A stretch of 64,000 bases of DNA. It comes from Beaufortia kweichowensis (lineage: Eukaryota; Chordata; Actinopteri; Cypriniformes; Gastromyzontidae). The notes beneath the pieces are model-generated. The model made no database searches and had not been told where the DNA came from. It was given only the letters and a program-made list of their open reading frames with translations. Made by a program: the position numbers and the translations under genes. Location: NCBI GenBank assembly GCA_019155185.1, contig CM032804.1, forward strand, positions 5,800,492 through 5,864,491, read 5' to 3'. Positions within the stretch are counted from its first letter, which is position 1; each line of letters begins with the position of its first letter. Below, in pieces: positions 36,170 through 48,630 of this stretch.

Positions 36170-38764
36170 CAGCAAAGTCATTTACACCTGTTGTGACTGA
36201 AATCAACGTGTGACCCTATGATTAGACATTGTTGCCATCACGTAATGTGATGTTTTTACTGTCAGCATCAAAAGACAGATCAAAAGTCATTGATACAATT
36301 TATTTTTATCATTGCAGCTACAGGTCCTTTATCACTTGCTGCGATTTAGATGACCATAAACATCACACTCTTCAATGTGACTTTCCTACAAAACCATTAC
36401 ACAGAAATAAGGTACAGAACAATATGTTACAATAGAACAGATGATAAATTATATTATACAGTTATAATGCCAACAAGTTGAGCACATATCCATAAAAGCA
36501 GCCTGCTCCCAGTAATATGAGACAGTTCGGTAAATACACAGACACAATAACATGAAAAATAAAATGTGTTATGCATGTTCACATAGTTAGTCCTCCACGA
36601 TAAATGCATAATGAGTACATAGTAACAGAAGAACAAGTGATACATTGAAACGGTAACAGCAAAACAAAACGGTCAAGACGAAATGAGCTAGATATTGTAT
36701 GGATTCATAAGTAAATCATGGTAAAACAAATCTGCATAATTGAGTACAGTGATGTTCACTAGCAGGGAGTCTTATTTAGCAGGATTATCGCCTACTTAAA
36801 CCATCACGTCCACCGAAAATGCATTACATACATCTTAAAGCTGTCTTAGCCACCCCCTCCCCCCAAAATGAGTATGCCTGCAGAATATTGACCATTAACA
36901 CACCCAGGCTCTGCTACAATGCAGCACATATGCGGCACTTCCATAATTTTCCAGCAGAGGTCACTATAGCAGTAATCTAGTAAAAAAACAGGGACCGTAA
37001 AAATATCTGGGATAAAGGTGTAGTCAGAGTTAGAAAACAACCACAGTTCTACTTTGGTTACTACTGTTGGTGTGAAAATGTTGACAACTTGTGCTTGACT
37101 GGTTGGACTAAAATGAAAATGGTGTTTCAGATACATATAAGCTCACACGACACAAAGTTTAAGAGTTCTCTCTGTATTGATTGCCAAATGTGACCAACAA
37201 TTCATACACAGATGAAACAAGCAATCTCATAAAAGGTCGCAAAGTCGATCATATTGATAGAAGTCTATCAAATGATAAAAATGGCCAAAATCAATTCAAT
37301 ATTTGAATTAAGGGCAATGAAATTCAGTAACAGATTTCCAGCTGCAAAAATATAGAAGCAGAACGCATTTATGAAACCCTACACATCCTCACAACAACAA
37401 AAACAAATATCTAAAGAACCAATCGCTCAACCATTCACACCGGCGTTTTTAATACCAATCCCTTTACTTTTAACACTATAAGCAAGTTAGCTTTGTCATA
37501 CATAACTGAGGATTTGTTAAAACAGTGAGCTCTGATATATGCTTGGGTTTAACATGGCATGAGAAGCAGTGATTAGTGATACATTTGTCCAACAGTAAGA
37601 TGCGTTAGGACCTGAAGCCATACAAATCCAATCCTCTCGTTTCCCTTTGCTCCTTCTATTTTCCACACACACATAAATAAAAGGTTACTGAAATCATCAC
37701 ATTTCAGATGGTTTGATACTCACTGTGATAGAAGCGATGAAGCAGATGAATTCTAATCATTAGTATGGATTAGCTGTCAGATATGAAGGTGCTGTGCAAA
37801 CAGTGAGCTGTACTGAAAGAACCCATTAACCCATCCAATAAACAACATCTTGGGATTGTAAAGCAGTAAAAAACAGGCTTCGGTATAAAAGTAGAGCCAT
37901 ATTGTGATATGCAAACCAACTTCCCATCATGCTTTAAAAAGAAAAAAGGAACAAAAGGTCAACTCTCCACTTGATTATGAAGTTCATCTTTCACCACGTT
38001 ATTTTCGAGACTGTTCATATATTCCCTCTTAGTCCTCTGCATTCACTGCACTGGGAGCTTTTTCATAAACCTTCGCTTAATACAGAAACGTTGTGTGTTA
38101 GTCAACGTTTTCCCATTGTGTCTCGTGCTAAGGACTAACGGTGGGCCAACAGTGAAAACGAGTTAAATCAGAGCATGTGCAAAATCCCTGCTTAGAACAT
38201 CAAAATCATTTCCATGTAAACGGATAGAGAGTCTCTACACTGTGTCTACTGAAGCATACTGTAAATACACATAGTGTATATGCGCTGCGTAGAACATACA
38301 GGCTGTGCTGATTAAAAGGGTTAGTCATCTATTACACTGCTTAAAAAGACTAGAAATTAGAAAAATTAAGACACCAGTACTCCTAGATTCAAGCCTCGGA
38401 TAAGAAACGTGAGCAATTAAAAAGAAGTTAAAAAGTAGGACCCCTTTTAATGTGAGGTTGTGTTTTGGAGAGCTCCCGCACGTTTTTAAGCTCGGTGGAA
38501 GAAAATATCTCACCTGTACACCGGATCACTGACGATTTATTGAGGAAATTTAGAAAAGAATACCAAATTACTGTATGGTACCTATCTCAGACAGGAGAGA
38601 AAGGGAATCACCTGCCAATGTATAAACTGTAAACTGCTACAGCAAAGTCTCAGAATAGCACAACGGTCTGGGAAAGACGTTAGACTATGTTGTCTATGTC
38701 ATAGGAAGAGAGATACAAGAGAGATTTGTGTGGATCTGAGGGGGGAGGCAGCCTACATCGTTCC
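36170..38764 (-). other. epn2: interval between b9d1 and epn2 stops; probable epn2 3' UTR in part
   Basis: About 2.6 kb between two converging genes holds no convincing open frame. A minus-strand AATAAA (plus-strand tttatt near 38536-38541) lies about 225 bases past the epn2 stop and could end a short 3' UTR; others further left would allow a longer one. Without transcript data the split between UTR and spacer cannot be set. Confidence 0.5.
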
Positions 38765-39120
38765 TCACAATAAGAAAGGGTTGGTTGTGCCGCCGGCTTG
38801 TGTCGCTGCGCCCGCAGGCTGCAGGCCTCCGCTCATGAGCGGCTGAGGCATTGACATGGAGGCGGGTATTCCCATGGTTGGCATCATCTGGCCCATGGGC
38901 CCAAGAGGAGCCATGCCAGCCACAGGTACCATGGAGACAGGGCCAACTGGGGGCAAAGAGGACAGTGGCATGGGCTCGTTGCTTCTGAAGCTCTGACCGC
39001 TCAGGCCCATCATGGGGCTGACTCTCATCTGGTTGAGGGTGGGAGGCTGCGGCTGGTTCACCTGGAAGGGATTGACCTGAGCTGCAGCTGCAGGTGCAGG
39101 TGCAGGTGCAGAAGCTGTTC
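38765..39120 (-). CDS. epn2: epn2 coding exon 8 and stop (NPF tail)
   Basis: Acceptor CTTTCAG|GAACAG. An Ala-Pro run encoded by a small GCAGGT-type repeat (39084-39111) leads into VNPFQVNQPQPPTLNQ; a Met/Pro/Gly-rich stretch follows and the chain ends in GGTTNPFLL. Confidence 0.96.
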
Positions 39121-42100
39121 CTGAAAGTAAAAAGAATGGAAAATACATGTGAGCACCAAATGACTGAAATTACATCCAAAGCAAGTATCCTAGATGTGAA
39201 TGGTTTTGAAGAATACCTGCAGCGAGGAAGGGATTGGAGACCGGAGCCGGCTGAAGAGGTTTGCTGACCAGAGAGTCTAGGTTGACGAGGGCAGCGTTGG
39301 GACCGAGAAAAGACTCGGGAGTTTTTCTGGTCGGCCCGCTGGGAACGTCAAACAGGTCTGAACCTACAGACAAGCTGGTCTGTGATGGCAGGGCAGAGCT
39401 CCCTCTACCATCTCCTGTGGAAAAGAAAGACATCACATCTTTTTTATTTATCCTAAACACTAGCAATTTGTTTTACTGTATATATGCAACTAGAGTTGTA
39501 GTAAATGTACTTAGAATGTACCTGTCATTGCAGAGGAGCGAAGACTGTCAAAATCAGAGAGGTCGTCCTTGGATGTACCGTTTGGTGTGGAGAAAAGATC
39601 AAAACTGCCGGCTGATTCAAACGAGAAAGACATTTGCGTCACTCTAAATCATGCATGTCTGAGACGGACAGGTTAGGATTTAAACATAATCATCTCTAAA
39701 ACCTTAAAGCAACCTATTTGCTTTAAGGACTTCAGAGCTTTACCTGTGACTGGTGCTTTGGGGCGGGTGGCAGGCATTGGGCCCCAGGGATCAGCAGCTG
39801 CAGGAGCCGGGGTCGACCCCCAGGGGTCACTGCTCTTCAGAGGAGCGACTGAGGAAGAGGCACCAGGAAGACCCCAGGGATCCACAGGGGCAGCTGGCTT
39901 AGGAGCCGCACCTAGATTATACATTGATTATTTCTTTACTGTATTATAAAATTGGACTGATTCATCACATTTTAAAATCATCATTCATATATTGATATGC
40001 AAATGAGATCTTGGTTCACAAAACAGTTTGACAGGTCATACATGTTCATAGCAGTGTGCCACTTCAAGCTGAAAGCAAATGATTAAAAATACTATGACAC
40101 TTCATGCTATTTCCAGTTTAAAGAAAACTCAAAGCAGCCTCAGCACACCTCTCCATACACTTTTAACCAAGATTATCTCAAGGATCAGAATATGGGTGAA
40201 CTGGTGTTCACTTTAGCAATGCAGATCTGAATACTGTGTCTCTTTGTTTTGGCCACACTGGAATGCACAACTACCGGCCCAACTACATTACTAAGCCGCC
40301 ACAAAGAGCTACGGCCCAATGTCATCATAAGAAAAAGCTTGTGGTGGGAGGGGTGGGCTCGGTAAACCTGACATATCCTGAGTATTATATTCACACAGAG
40401 CGGAGGTGTGCAGTGACAGTAATTTACATATTTACCGCCTACGTTGTTCATAGTTAAAGAAAAATGCATTAGGTGTCAATAGCACATGTGATAAAGTGCT
40501 GATCACTTGTTATGTGATTCACGTTCGAACATGATTTGGACACTAAAGCGAACTGTTGTCAATGTGTTATTATTAGCTGTGGATGAATGCAGCCTCAGGG
40601 TGTTTGCTTATGACGCTAGCGTGTTTGAGATGGCAAAACAGCATGCGTCTTTGGGCTTACCGTAGGACTGCCAGGGGTCAGAGGCGGGGCCTGATGCTGC
40701 GGCAGCTCCTGCTCCTGCTCCCCAGGGGTCTGCCGCTTGATCGGCAGGGCCCTCCAGAACAGTGTCCATCAGATCCATCAGAGAAGACTGAGGCTGCATA
40801 CACACACACACAACATCCCTGATCAGAGCCCACAGTTACATACCACCATCCAAAATAATCACATCAGCTTTAATAAACACTTGGCAGCCAAATACTCACA
40901 TAAGAAGCGATTAAGTCCGCAAGTAAAGAAAAGGAAAAAAAAGTTAATAGAGGAGATTAAAATCATTTTTCAATAAAACATCATGCAGGATTTAAAGGCA
41001 CATCTGTTAGCTTTTTGTCCTGTTCAAGTTTGACACCATCTGCTTGTGCTTGTTCTTATGGAGAAAAGTAGTGTGGAAACCCCCCCCAAAAAATTGAATA
41101 AGTAGTGAGGGATGTGTAGAACTTTAAGGCATTTAAATCCTGCAAATGTCTAACATTTGTCTTCTGTGGCCACAGATTCAGCTTGTGAGTTATCAAGTGT
41201 CAAATCTAGACCCACCTCTTTCTTCTTCTTGGGCATTTTGCTGGTGTCTTTACGGCTTTCTTCCAGAGCCATCTGAAGCCGCAGGTCATCTCCACGACGC
41301 ATCCTTTCCTCCTAAACACATACATAAAAACAAAATAATGCTATAGCTTGTGGTTTATGAAAACATGTCATCTGCTGCATCACGGCATAAACCTGCTAAC
41401 CTTAATCCAGACGGCAGATCATCATGACTATGAGCACCGCTATGATTCAGCATGATTCAGCAGCACATCTCACTTACTGAAGCATCCATAAATCTACAGC
41501 TCAGTATACACTGAACCCAAGAATTAGAAATGTTAGCAAACCCAGAGACACACCCAGAACTTTGGAGGCTTATCGAGTCTATTTCAAAGGGCAGACAAGA
41601 CAGGAAGGAATATAGTTATATATAAAACATAACAGAGGGGGTAAAGTGAAGATGTAATATAATCCTCCTGTTCATTTGGCGGCTTTACATGCTGACTAAG
41701 TATTGCAGGCTTCATTAAATACAATTTAAAGTTTTAAAGCAGCCGTCATTGCAACATCTTTATTATTTATCACCAAATGTTAAACAACTACTTACAAAGT
41801 AAATCAAATCTGCCTAAAAGTACATAAATCATTGCGTACAATCAAATCTCATTTTAAGGTTTAGCCAGTACTGGATTTCTGATATTTTGGAGGAAGCAGA
41901 AGGAACACAGAGAATCATTTACTAAAAACAGCAAAGGCCATATTATATCAAAGATAAAAATGATATGGTTCCCTTCACAATGATCACAAATCTGGGACAT
42001 GTCTCAAGCAATTATGTCCAGTTCTAAAACAAGCCCTCTTGTACCTTCAAGACACGTCAATAAAGTGGCACACTAACCTGCATTTTATACACTCCCAATA

Positions 42101-45100
42101 ACTGACTAAATGGCAGTATTTGTAAAATCATGTACACATCCTGAATGTTCAAGACAAAACCGTTTATAGATTACACGGTCATACTATTATAGTCAGTAGG
42201 AATGCCTCATTTTTTGATAATTCTGTGAATTATGTCCATTACTAATAAGTACTTCATTCAGTAGCAATAATGATATTTTTGCTAAAACTTTGATGCAAAC
42301 CATGAGGTAAGTTTATTTATGACAGCTGAAAACGTCTGGCATAAGTGATAGATAAGAACAATTTCAGCATTATTGAAAAGGCATTATAAGGTATGATGTG
42401 TGTCTGACAAGGTAACATTCAAATGTGTACCTGAATAAGCTATTCATAGTTATTCCAGTGCACTAAACATACTACCAATTACCACAGCTCTAACTGTAAT
42501 AAAATCTTAAATCCACTAATTTTTCCACTTTCATTAAATCAGTAACATTTTTATTCTGTGTTCAATGTGGACAGACTGTTGGATATACTGGACCAAGTAG
42601 TATTATACAACATTACCAAATCACTGCAGAACGTCGTATTCATTCAGTGAACCTGTTTGTGACATTCCCTGGCAAACCATAAACAATCTAACATTACATG
42701 ATGTTTACACCAGATGTTGAAGGCAATACATTTAAAACTAAAAATGAAACTAAATCATAATTAATTAAGCTTTCTACATGGAAGTGATAAAAAGAGTAAT
42801 ACTACCACACAAAAATGTAACAAATCCCTACAGTTTGCTTCTCTTTCAGATGAGTCCTTATAACCAACCAGCCTCATTTTCATTTAGAAATTTATCAGAA
42901 AGTCCCCACATATACACACACACACAAGACTTATGTCAGCTATTTGTAGGGTTCATAAACCATATCCCATATTTGACTGACTTGTGTGTCTTTTTCAAAT
43001 TGGAGCCTGTGTGTGCAACCTGTAATAGGAATGGAAAGTGAGCTATTGAAACAAGGGGGTTCTATGTAAATCATCTTGAAACTTAAATGGGAGGGCGATA
43101 AAACCTTCATAAGATGCAGTGAGCATTCAGTGAAGATTTTTTTAAAAACGTAACTATGTGTAAGCAGGTATTATCTGTGTTTTTTGCTAAGAAATGTGCC
43201 TGTTCCTGAATCAGCTATTCAAAGTAATTCTTCCATTCAAGTGCACATCTAAACCTTTAGAAAAATGCTGACAGTGATGTTAGCTTATCACAACTGCCAC
43301 TCCTAGAAAGGCAACAAATATTGTTTGATGCAATTAAGGGCAAATGTGGCTTGAGATTTGGTAATGGTGAAGCACTTGCATTAGAGCAAGTAATATTCAC
43401 TCAGTGAAATTGCCTGTTGATTGACTGTGTGGACAAACAATAGTTTTAACTACAGAGTGATCACATCTGCAGTGTCTATTGACTAAAAGCTGTTCAGTCT
43501 GTCATTGTCCTAAAACCCATAAAACATTTGCATTTTCAAATCATGGATCCCTCAGGAATATCCTGTGGGCTTTCATATAGCGTTTAGTTTAAATAAAATA
43601 AAGTCAGCGGTTAACATTATATGTGTCAGATCACAAACATGAATTTTGTAGCCACTGTAATGTATTTTTTAAATAAATTTCCTTGCAAATGTGTTCCTCT
43701 AGCTCAACTGGAGAAACATTGTGTTTACAACGCAAATCTCATGGGTTTGATTCCCATGAAACACACATACTCATGAAAAATGTATTACTTGAAAGCACTC
43801 CAAGTCTTTGGACAAAATCAAATGGCAAATGCATAAATGTAAATGACAATGTATGAAGCAACTTAACTTAGCTAAGCAAACTATGATTATTGCATGCATG
43901 ACAAAAGCAAGATTTCCATAGATTGTTCATAGATCTTATTTACTTGAATGTAAAACCACCAGTTTTCCTGGTTGGTTCACAAATCAACATGATAGAGAAC
44001 AGGCAGAGAAAGTGTAAACAGGCCTTAAGGTGATGGGGGTCTTAAGGTGACATTCATGATATGATGTACCGCACCTGTTCAGCAGCTTCTCGACTCATGG
44101 CAAGAGCCAGCTGCAACTGTAGCTCTTCCTCGCCGCTGGTCTGAGGCCTGGCTTGCTCCAATTCTGAAGATGCATTGGGAGATGTAGCTAAAACATAAAA
44201 AACACATGCAATCACATTATTATTTGAGTATTGCAAACACACCCATTTGCGTTATCTTAAGGCTGGGCTCTTACCGTGTGAAGCAATAAGCATTTATCAA
44301 AATTACAGCCTGGAAACAATAGGCTGAACGGGTTTTATCAGTTGCTAGGTTAATGCTCATAACCTCAACACCACATGAACTATGCAAGATTTTAAAGGAA
44401 TGCTATTGTTGTACATTTACTGTAAATTTATTCATGTTAAAACCTTTGTTTGAAATCAAAATTCATCTGGGATGGCATATAGGAATTCTTATTTTTTGGT
44501 GAACTATTACTTTAATAAAATTATAAAATAAGGTTTAACTGGTTAGACAAATATAGAAGCAGAAACTGTGTAGCATACATGTTAAAACAACATGTGTCTA
44601 GCATAATGGATTTCTATCAGCCAGCTGCATGTTGGGTAAGTCACAACAGACTGCTAGTGTTGATCAGAAGCTTGTTGCTGAAGCAGTGGATGGCAGGGCT
44701 TCCTCCTGCACTGATTGGATTAGGGTAAGTCATGTGTTTGGAAAAGCAGCCGAGCACAAGAGCACATGAAGCAGTCACAGGCAATTGAAAGCCAAGCACC
44801 TTGCAAAGTACTGGTGAAAAAAGGTCAGAATTTAAACTGTTGCACACATGTGACACCTCTGACAACAAAAGTACAACATTGTGATTTTTAAGGCTCTTTC
44901 ACTAGTCCAGGCAGTCTTGCTGTAAGCGTCATCAATCAATGGACTGCGTGGCTGTGATCTATACAATCTCTGACAGCCATTAGGTTTGGTCTTGATGCAT
45001 CACTTCCATAACGATCTGAAAGATGTGACTCGACACTGTGTGCCATGGGAAATCCAAGCAGAGTTTCTCGGTTTCAAACCCAGAGGGATCTGACTAAAAA

Positions 45101-48100
45101 ATACACCAAAGGGCTTGATACTGTGGGAACAGAAGTAGAGGCGGGGAAGAGATGTGGGGTCAGGTGGAGTTTTATGAGATCACAGATGACATCACAAGTA
45201 CTCCAGTCCTTACCACGCCGCCCTTAGCGGGCTAATGTGGAAATATGACTCATGTGTGACATGCGTGGTGGAAGTCACTTTCTTAGCATCTTAACTTGAA
45301 CAACAAGGTTGAGTTTGCGGCTGTGGTTCTGTTAATCATATGTGACCCAGTCTGTGAAAACCCAGCTAAAGTCATTTTTTGCAATTTTTCTGTTTTCTAC
45401 ATAACATCATTCTAGATAATGTAGAACATTCGGTGAGAATTTAACATTGATATCTTTAATATTGTCTAAGTAATGTCACGTTAAAGACTGAAATCATAGT
45501 GAAATTATTAGGTGAAAACAAACTTTGAGGTTCCATATCTCAGAATTAGATTTATAGACTTTAGCCTGGTTTTCACAGTCTGGGTCACATATGCTAGCAG
45601 ACAAATGCTGATATTAAGGCTGTACAAAAAGATCAACATGTAAAAACTGCTTTGTAGATAAAACTGAAAGTCACATACATTTTAAAACATGGCCAAATAA
45701 AGTTTATGTTCAAAGCATTGTAACTGCCAAGTTAAAATACTTTTTATATTTATTCCCACAGATAAACAACTTTTATGTCTGTTCAATTACAAAATATTGA
45801 GTAAGCCCATGAAAATGATACACTAGAAGACATGTGAAATAGTTTGGCTGCATTAGGTTGGCTGGATAAAGGCATCCAGAATCTATTTAAAACACGGGTC
45901 AAGCTCTTTGCTTGGCTAAAGGACACAGCAAATTAAACTAATAGCCAAGAAAGTCTAATCTACAGCCACAAACAAAACATAGTAACCCAAGAGAAACACC
46001 AGACATTCACTGTGCAGATGTACTTTCTCTTGGTTAGATGCGCTGGTGAACATCTTACAACATTTACTGACAAAATTACATTATCATCTGTAGTGAGGAT
46101 GTTTTTTAGTATAGAGCTTACACAAGCAAAACTTCAAAACCATGTTTTGGACATACAGCAACCCCACATGTAGGAAACAATGCTAATTTTAACATCTCTG
46201 AAGTGACTTCATGTGAAGTGTTTTCTAATTTAGAAACTAGAGAGGTTTTTCTAGATGTTTCCATCAGCAATTATCAACAGTACAGTCACTTTTCTAGTCA
46301 TCCGTCTACAACATCAATATACTTGTTGGCAGTATAAAGTATGGTAGTGGATAAATGACATGGCATGACATCTATATTTGCTGTCAAAACAAGATTCTTA
46401 AAATTGAGAATTTTACAAAAATTATTTGTAAAAAAACAACAACATTGGAACTATGTAATTAGTACACTATATTTAGAAATGATCTACTTTTTTGTGCCTT
46501 TACTAATACATGAAAATATCCTGTAGTATGTCACCATAATATTTTCCAAAGTATCTAGATAATGCAAAATACTTTACAATAAAAATATTGTTGAAGATAG
46601 TTTTAGATGCCGTTTACAATGCTCTGCTGTGACACATTTCCAAAAAACAAAACTCTAGATTCTACATTGTTGTACAATGGAAGACAAATACAGATAATAT
46701 TATTAAAACTACACCTTTGTTTAGCTGTCCTAATTTTATTCTCAGTCAAATGAAGTGCAAATTACATTTAACTGAGAGCCCCATTTACACTTTTTAGAGA
46801 AACAATTCACAATTCCAGGAAACCTCCAAAGGAATGCAAAACACCCTCCTGTTAACATATCTGCTTTTCTTCTAATTGTCCGTTTTTCCTTTTGTTAATG
46901 ACTCAGCTGTTTACACACATACTTAAGCACTACTTAAAATCATGAATCTCTGTATAAAGATTGTATTTATACAATCTGCATAGTCTAACATACACTAAAA
47001 TGCAATCAATGAGAAAGTACATAACCAAGCAGAAATTCGTATGACAACAAGACAAAACCCTTATGATAAGATTATGACATTTGTGTACTTTGCCTGTGCT
47101 TAAGAAACACTGGCTGACTTCACCCAAGTAATGCAATGTTTCTATATAGTGTGATATGAGGAGGACATATGCAGCTTCCTGACTCAAGCAGGCCAGAGCA
47201 AAACACCTCAGGGAATTCAAGAATTCTGTCTTCCTGTACAGAGCGCAGGGAAAGAGGCGGGACACACGCAGGCACGCAGCTGTCCGGGGCAGACATACAT
47301 CTACTGAGTGCTGCAGGGACGCACAACAGAGGATGTGTCTCCTGCTGAGTAACAGCAGACATGAAGTTTCCTGGTCTTTAGCTTAAAGAATTTGCCCCAA
47401 TGCACTCTGAGCTCCAGGTGTGCCGAGTTTCTCCCTTATGCTCTCTGAATGAATTAACCAGAGTTGACTTTTACGACCACAGTGGACCACATCTAACCGT
47501 TGCTGTTAACAGCCACATTTAAGGAATAAAGGTAAAAAAATCTGCAGGCTATCAACTAGGTGGTGTAATATTATGCTAGTGAATAATGTAACCTTTTAAA
47601 AAGGTGTAGAATTTAGTTTCACAGCTACACTGATTAAAAAAAAAAAACAGTAAGTAAGTGAAATAAATCAACTAATGATCTTAAAACTACGTTTGATTCA
47701 ATCAGACAAACTTGCTTTTTACCCTTTTAAACAATTTTTGGGGCATATCAGTTTAATTTGCTGAAATTATTTACAACATTTCACACTATATACTCTGTTA
47801 TAACTAGCCCTACCGAAAATCTACACATGCTAAATTGTGCAGCAGTTTTTTTTCACAGAATTCAAATTAACATCATTAACATAGTCCTATGTACTTCCTC
47901 CCCCTCGCATGTACCCTAATAACATATCCTGACCGAGTTAGGCGACATGTAAGAGTCATATCTTTAACCGTTTACCCAGGCCTGGCCACAAGCAAAGTAA
48001 GATGGCATTATATAAGACATGTTAAAGCAACTTACATCCATGATATGATGCAGGCGATCCCTCAGACTTGCCATACTCCTCAGAGTAGCTAGTAGACAAG

Positions 48101-48630
48101 TTCGGCTGGCTGGAGCCACGGCCAAAGCTGATCTGATTGTTGCTGCCCAAGCTGGTGGCGACCTGTGCCATGCGCTCCTTAGTCTTCAGGGCCTGAGAAC
48201 GTTCACCCTTCAGTCGGTCGTCATCTTTCAGCAGAACCACCAGCTGCTTGGACTTCTCTCTGACGTTGATGCCCTGGTCTTTGCCATCCCGATCAATATA
48301 CTGGAAATCTTTGAGTGTCTGAATAGCAAAGATATTCTCTTTACACTGCAGAGCCACTCGCTCGGAGCCCGTTTTGATCAGGTAGTCCAGCAGCGTCAGG
48401 GCCTTGTACACGTGTCGCCAGTTCTTGCCATGGTCATTCAGCCTTTTCCAAATCATGCTCATTATTTCTGAAAAGGCCACCACATTGTAAGTGAGGTCGG
48501 CAATCTCTGACATCAGAGAACTGGATGGGCCCCATGGATCATTGGAAGTCGCTTCTCTGACCTTCTTCTCCGGCTCCGAATAGTTATTTACCACATTTTT
48601 CATTTGCCTCCGAATGGTAGAGCTTGGCAT
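38765..48630 (-). CDS. epn2: Epsin-2, complete coding region, eight coding exons
   Basis: Epsin-2 is a clathrin-coated-pit adaptor that binds PtdIns(4,5)P2, ubiquitinated cargo, AP-2, clathrin and EH-domain proteins at the plasma membrane. Coding exons in transcript order are 48036-48630, 44075-44187, 41216-41311, 40661-40793, 39744-39911, 39522-39611, 39217-39414 and 38765-39120; all are GT-AG and in frame, giving 582 aa. The ENTH domain spans about residues 12-144 and keeps the lipid contacts R8, K11, R25, N30, R63, K69, H73 and K76. Two ubiquitin-interacting motifs follow (around 215-236 and 243-262). Then come DPW motifs for AP-2, clathrin-box-like LMDLMD and LVNLDSL, and three NPF motifs, the last at the C-terminus (TNPFLL). 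The text FGRGSSQPNLSTS and SSELEQARPQTSGEEELQLQ match EPN2 over EPN1 or EPN3. The next gene, grap, is divergent. Confidence 0.97.
39217..39414 (-). CDS. epn2: epn2 coding exon 7 (first NPF)
   Basis: Acceptor TCCACAG|GAGATG and donor TGCAG|GTATTC. Codes TRKTPESFLGPNAALVNLDS, a clathrin-binding region, and the first NPF motif. Confidence 0.96.
39522..39611 (-). CDS. epn2: epn2 coding exon 6
   Basis: Acceptor GAATCAG|CCGGCA and donor GACAG|GTACAT; 30 codons. Codes GSFDLFSTPNGTSKDDLSDF and SLRSSAMTG, which correspond to the human GSFELFSNLNGT region. Confidence 0.93.
39744..39911 (-). CDS. epn2: epn2 coding exon 5 (DPW repeats)
   Basis: Acceptor AATCTAG|GTGCGG and donor CACAG|GTAAAG. Codes GAAPKPAAPVDPWGLPG and two further DPW motifs in Pro/Ala-rich sequence. 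Confidence 0.95.
40661..40793 (-). CDS. epn2: epn2 coding exon 4 (clathrin-box-like and DPW motifs)
   Basis: Acceptor TATGCAG|CCTCAG is preceded by a TG repeat instead of a pyrimidine tract; donor CTACG|GTAAGC. Codes PQSSLMDLMDTVLEGP and two DPW motifs. Its 133-bp length means that skipping it would shift the frame. Confidence 0.93.
40799..40812. repeat. epn2: CA/TG dinucleotide run abutting the epn2 exon 4 acceptor
   Basis: Six CA units on the plus strand appear as (TG)6 in the epn2 transcript, ending just before ATGCAG at the acceptor. Confidence 0.9.
41216..41311 (-). CDS. epn2: epn2 coding exon 3 (second UIM)
   Basis: Acceptor GTTTAG|GAGGAA and donor AAAGAG|GTGGGT; 32 codons. Codes EERMRRGDDLRLQMALEES and a lysine-rich end (KMPKKKKE). 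Confidence 0.95.
41312..44074 (-). other. epn2: epn2 intron between coding exons 2 and 3
   Basis: About 2.8 kb of AT-rich intron. It contains a SINE at 43693-43847. No further exon or RNA gene is evident. Confidence 0.85.
43693..43847 (+). mobile_element. tRNA-derived SINE, near full length
   Basis: The head has an A-box-like 'tagctcaactgg' and a B-box-like 'ggtttgattcc', each one base from the RNA polymerase III consensus. The tail 'ggacaaaatcaaatggcaaa' and 'gcataaatgtaaatga' is typical of cyprinid SINEs. It is antisense to epn2 and too degenerate to be a working tRNA. Confidence 0.8.
44075..44187 (-). CDS. epn2: epn2 coding exon 2 (first UIM)
   Basis: Acceptor GTTTTAG|CTACAT and donor GAACAG|GTGCGG. 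Joins T|CT to give GSTSPNASSELEQARPQ, then the ubiquitin-interacting motif EEELQLQLALAMSREAAEQ. Confidence 0.96.
44188..48035 (-). other. epn2: epn2 intron between coding exons 1 and 2
   Basis: About 3.8 kb of intron with a partial foldback-MITE end near 44440-44515 ('ttttttggtgaactatta') and a distinct MITE at 45337-45593. Short open frames near 45045-45227 and 46930-47362 resemble nothing I recognise. Confidence 0.85.
45337..45593. mobile_element. foldback MITE with CATATGTGACCCAG termini
   Basis: The left arm 'catatgtgacccagtctgtg' is inverted at the right end as 'cacagtctgggtcacatatg', and the pairing continues inward ('cccagctaaagtc' against 'gactttagcctgg'). The 257-bp element has no coding capacity. 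Confidence 0.8.
48036..48630 (-). CDS. epn2: epn2 coding exon 1 (ENTH domain)
   Basis: Starts MPSSTIRRQMKN and codes residues 1-198, the entire ENTH domain plus the linker to GSPASYHG; donor GGAT|GTAAGT. The helix-1 region reads YSEPEKKVREAT, where other epsins as I recall have YSEAEIKVREAT. Confidence 0.97.

Noticed and set aside
40875..40935. Possible epn2 microexon: pyrimidine-rich tract then a GTGAGT donor on the minus strand
   Set aside because: There is no AG acceptor between the tract and the donor, and the frame is already continuous without it.
43693..43770. tRNA-like fold with A and B boxes
   Set aside because: The arms are degenerate and the sequence continues into a SINE tail, so it is a retroposon head and not a tRNA gene.
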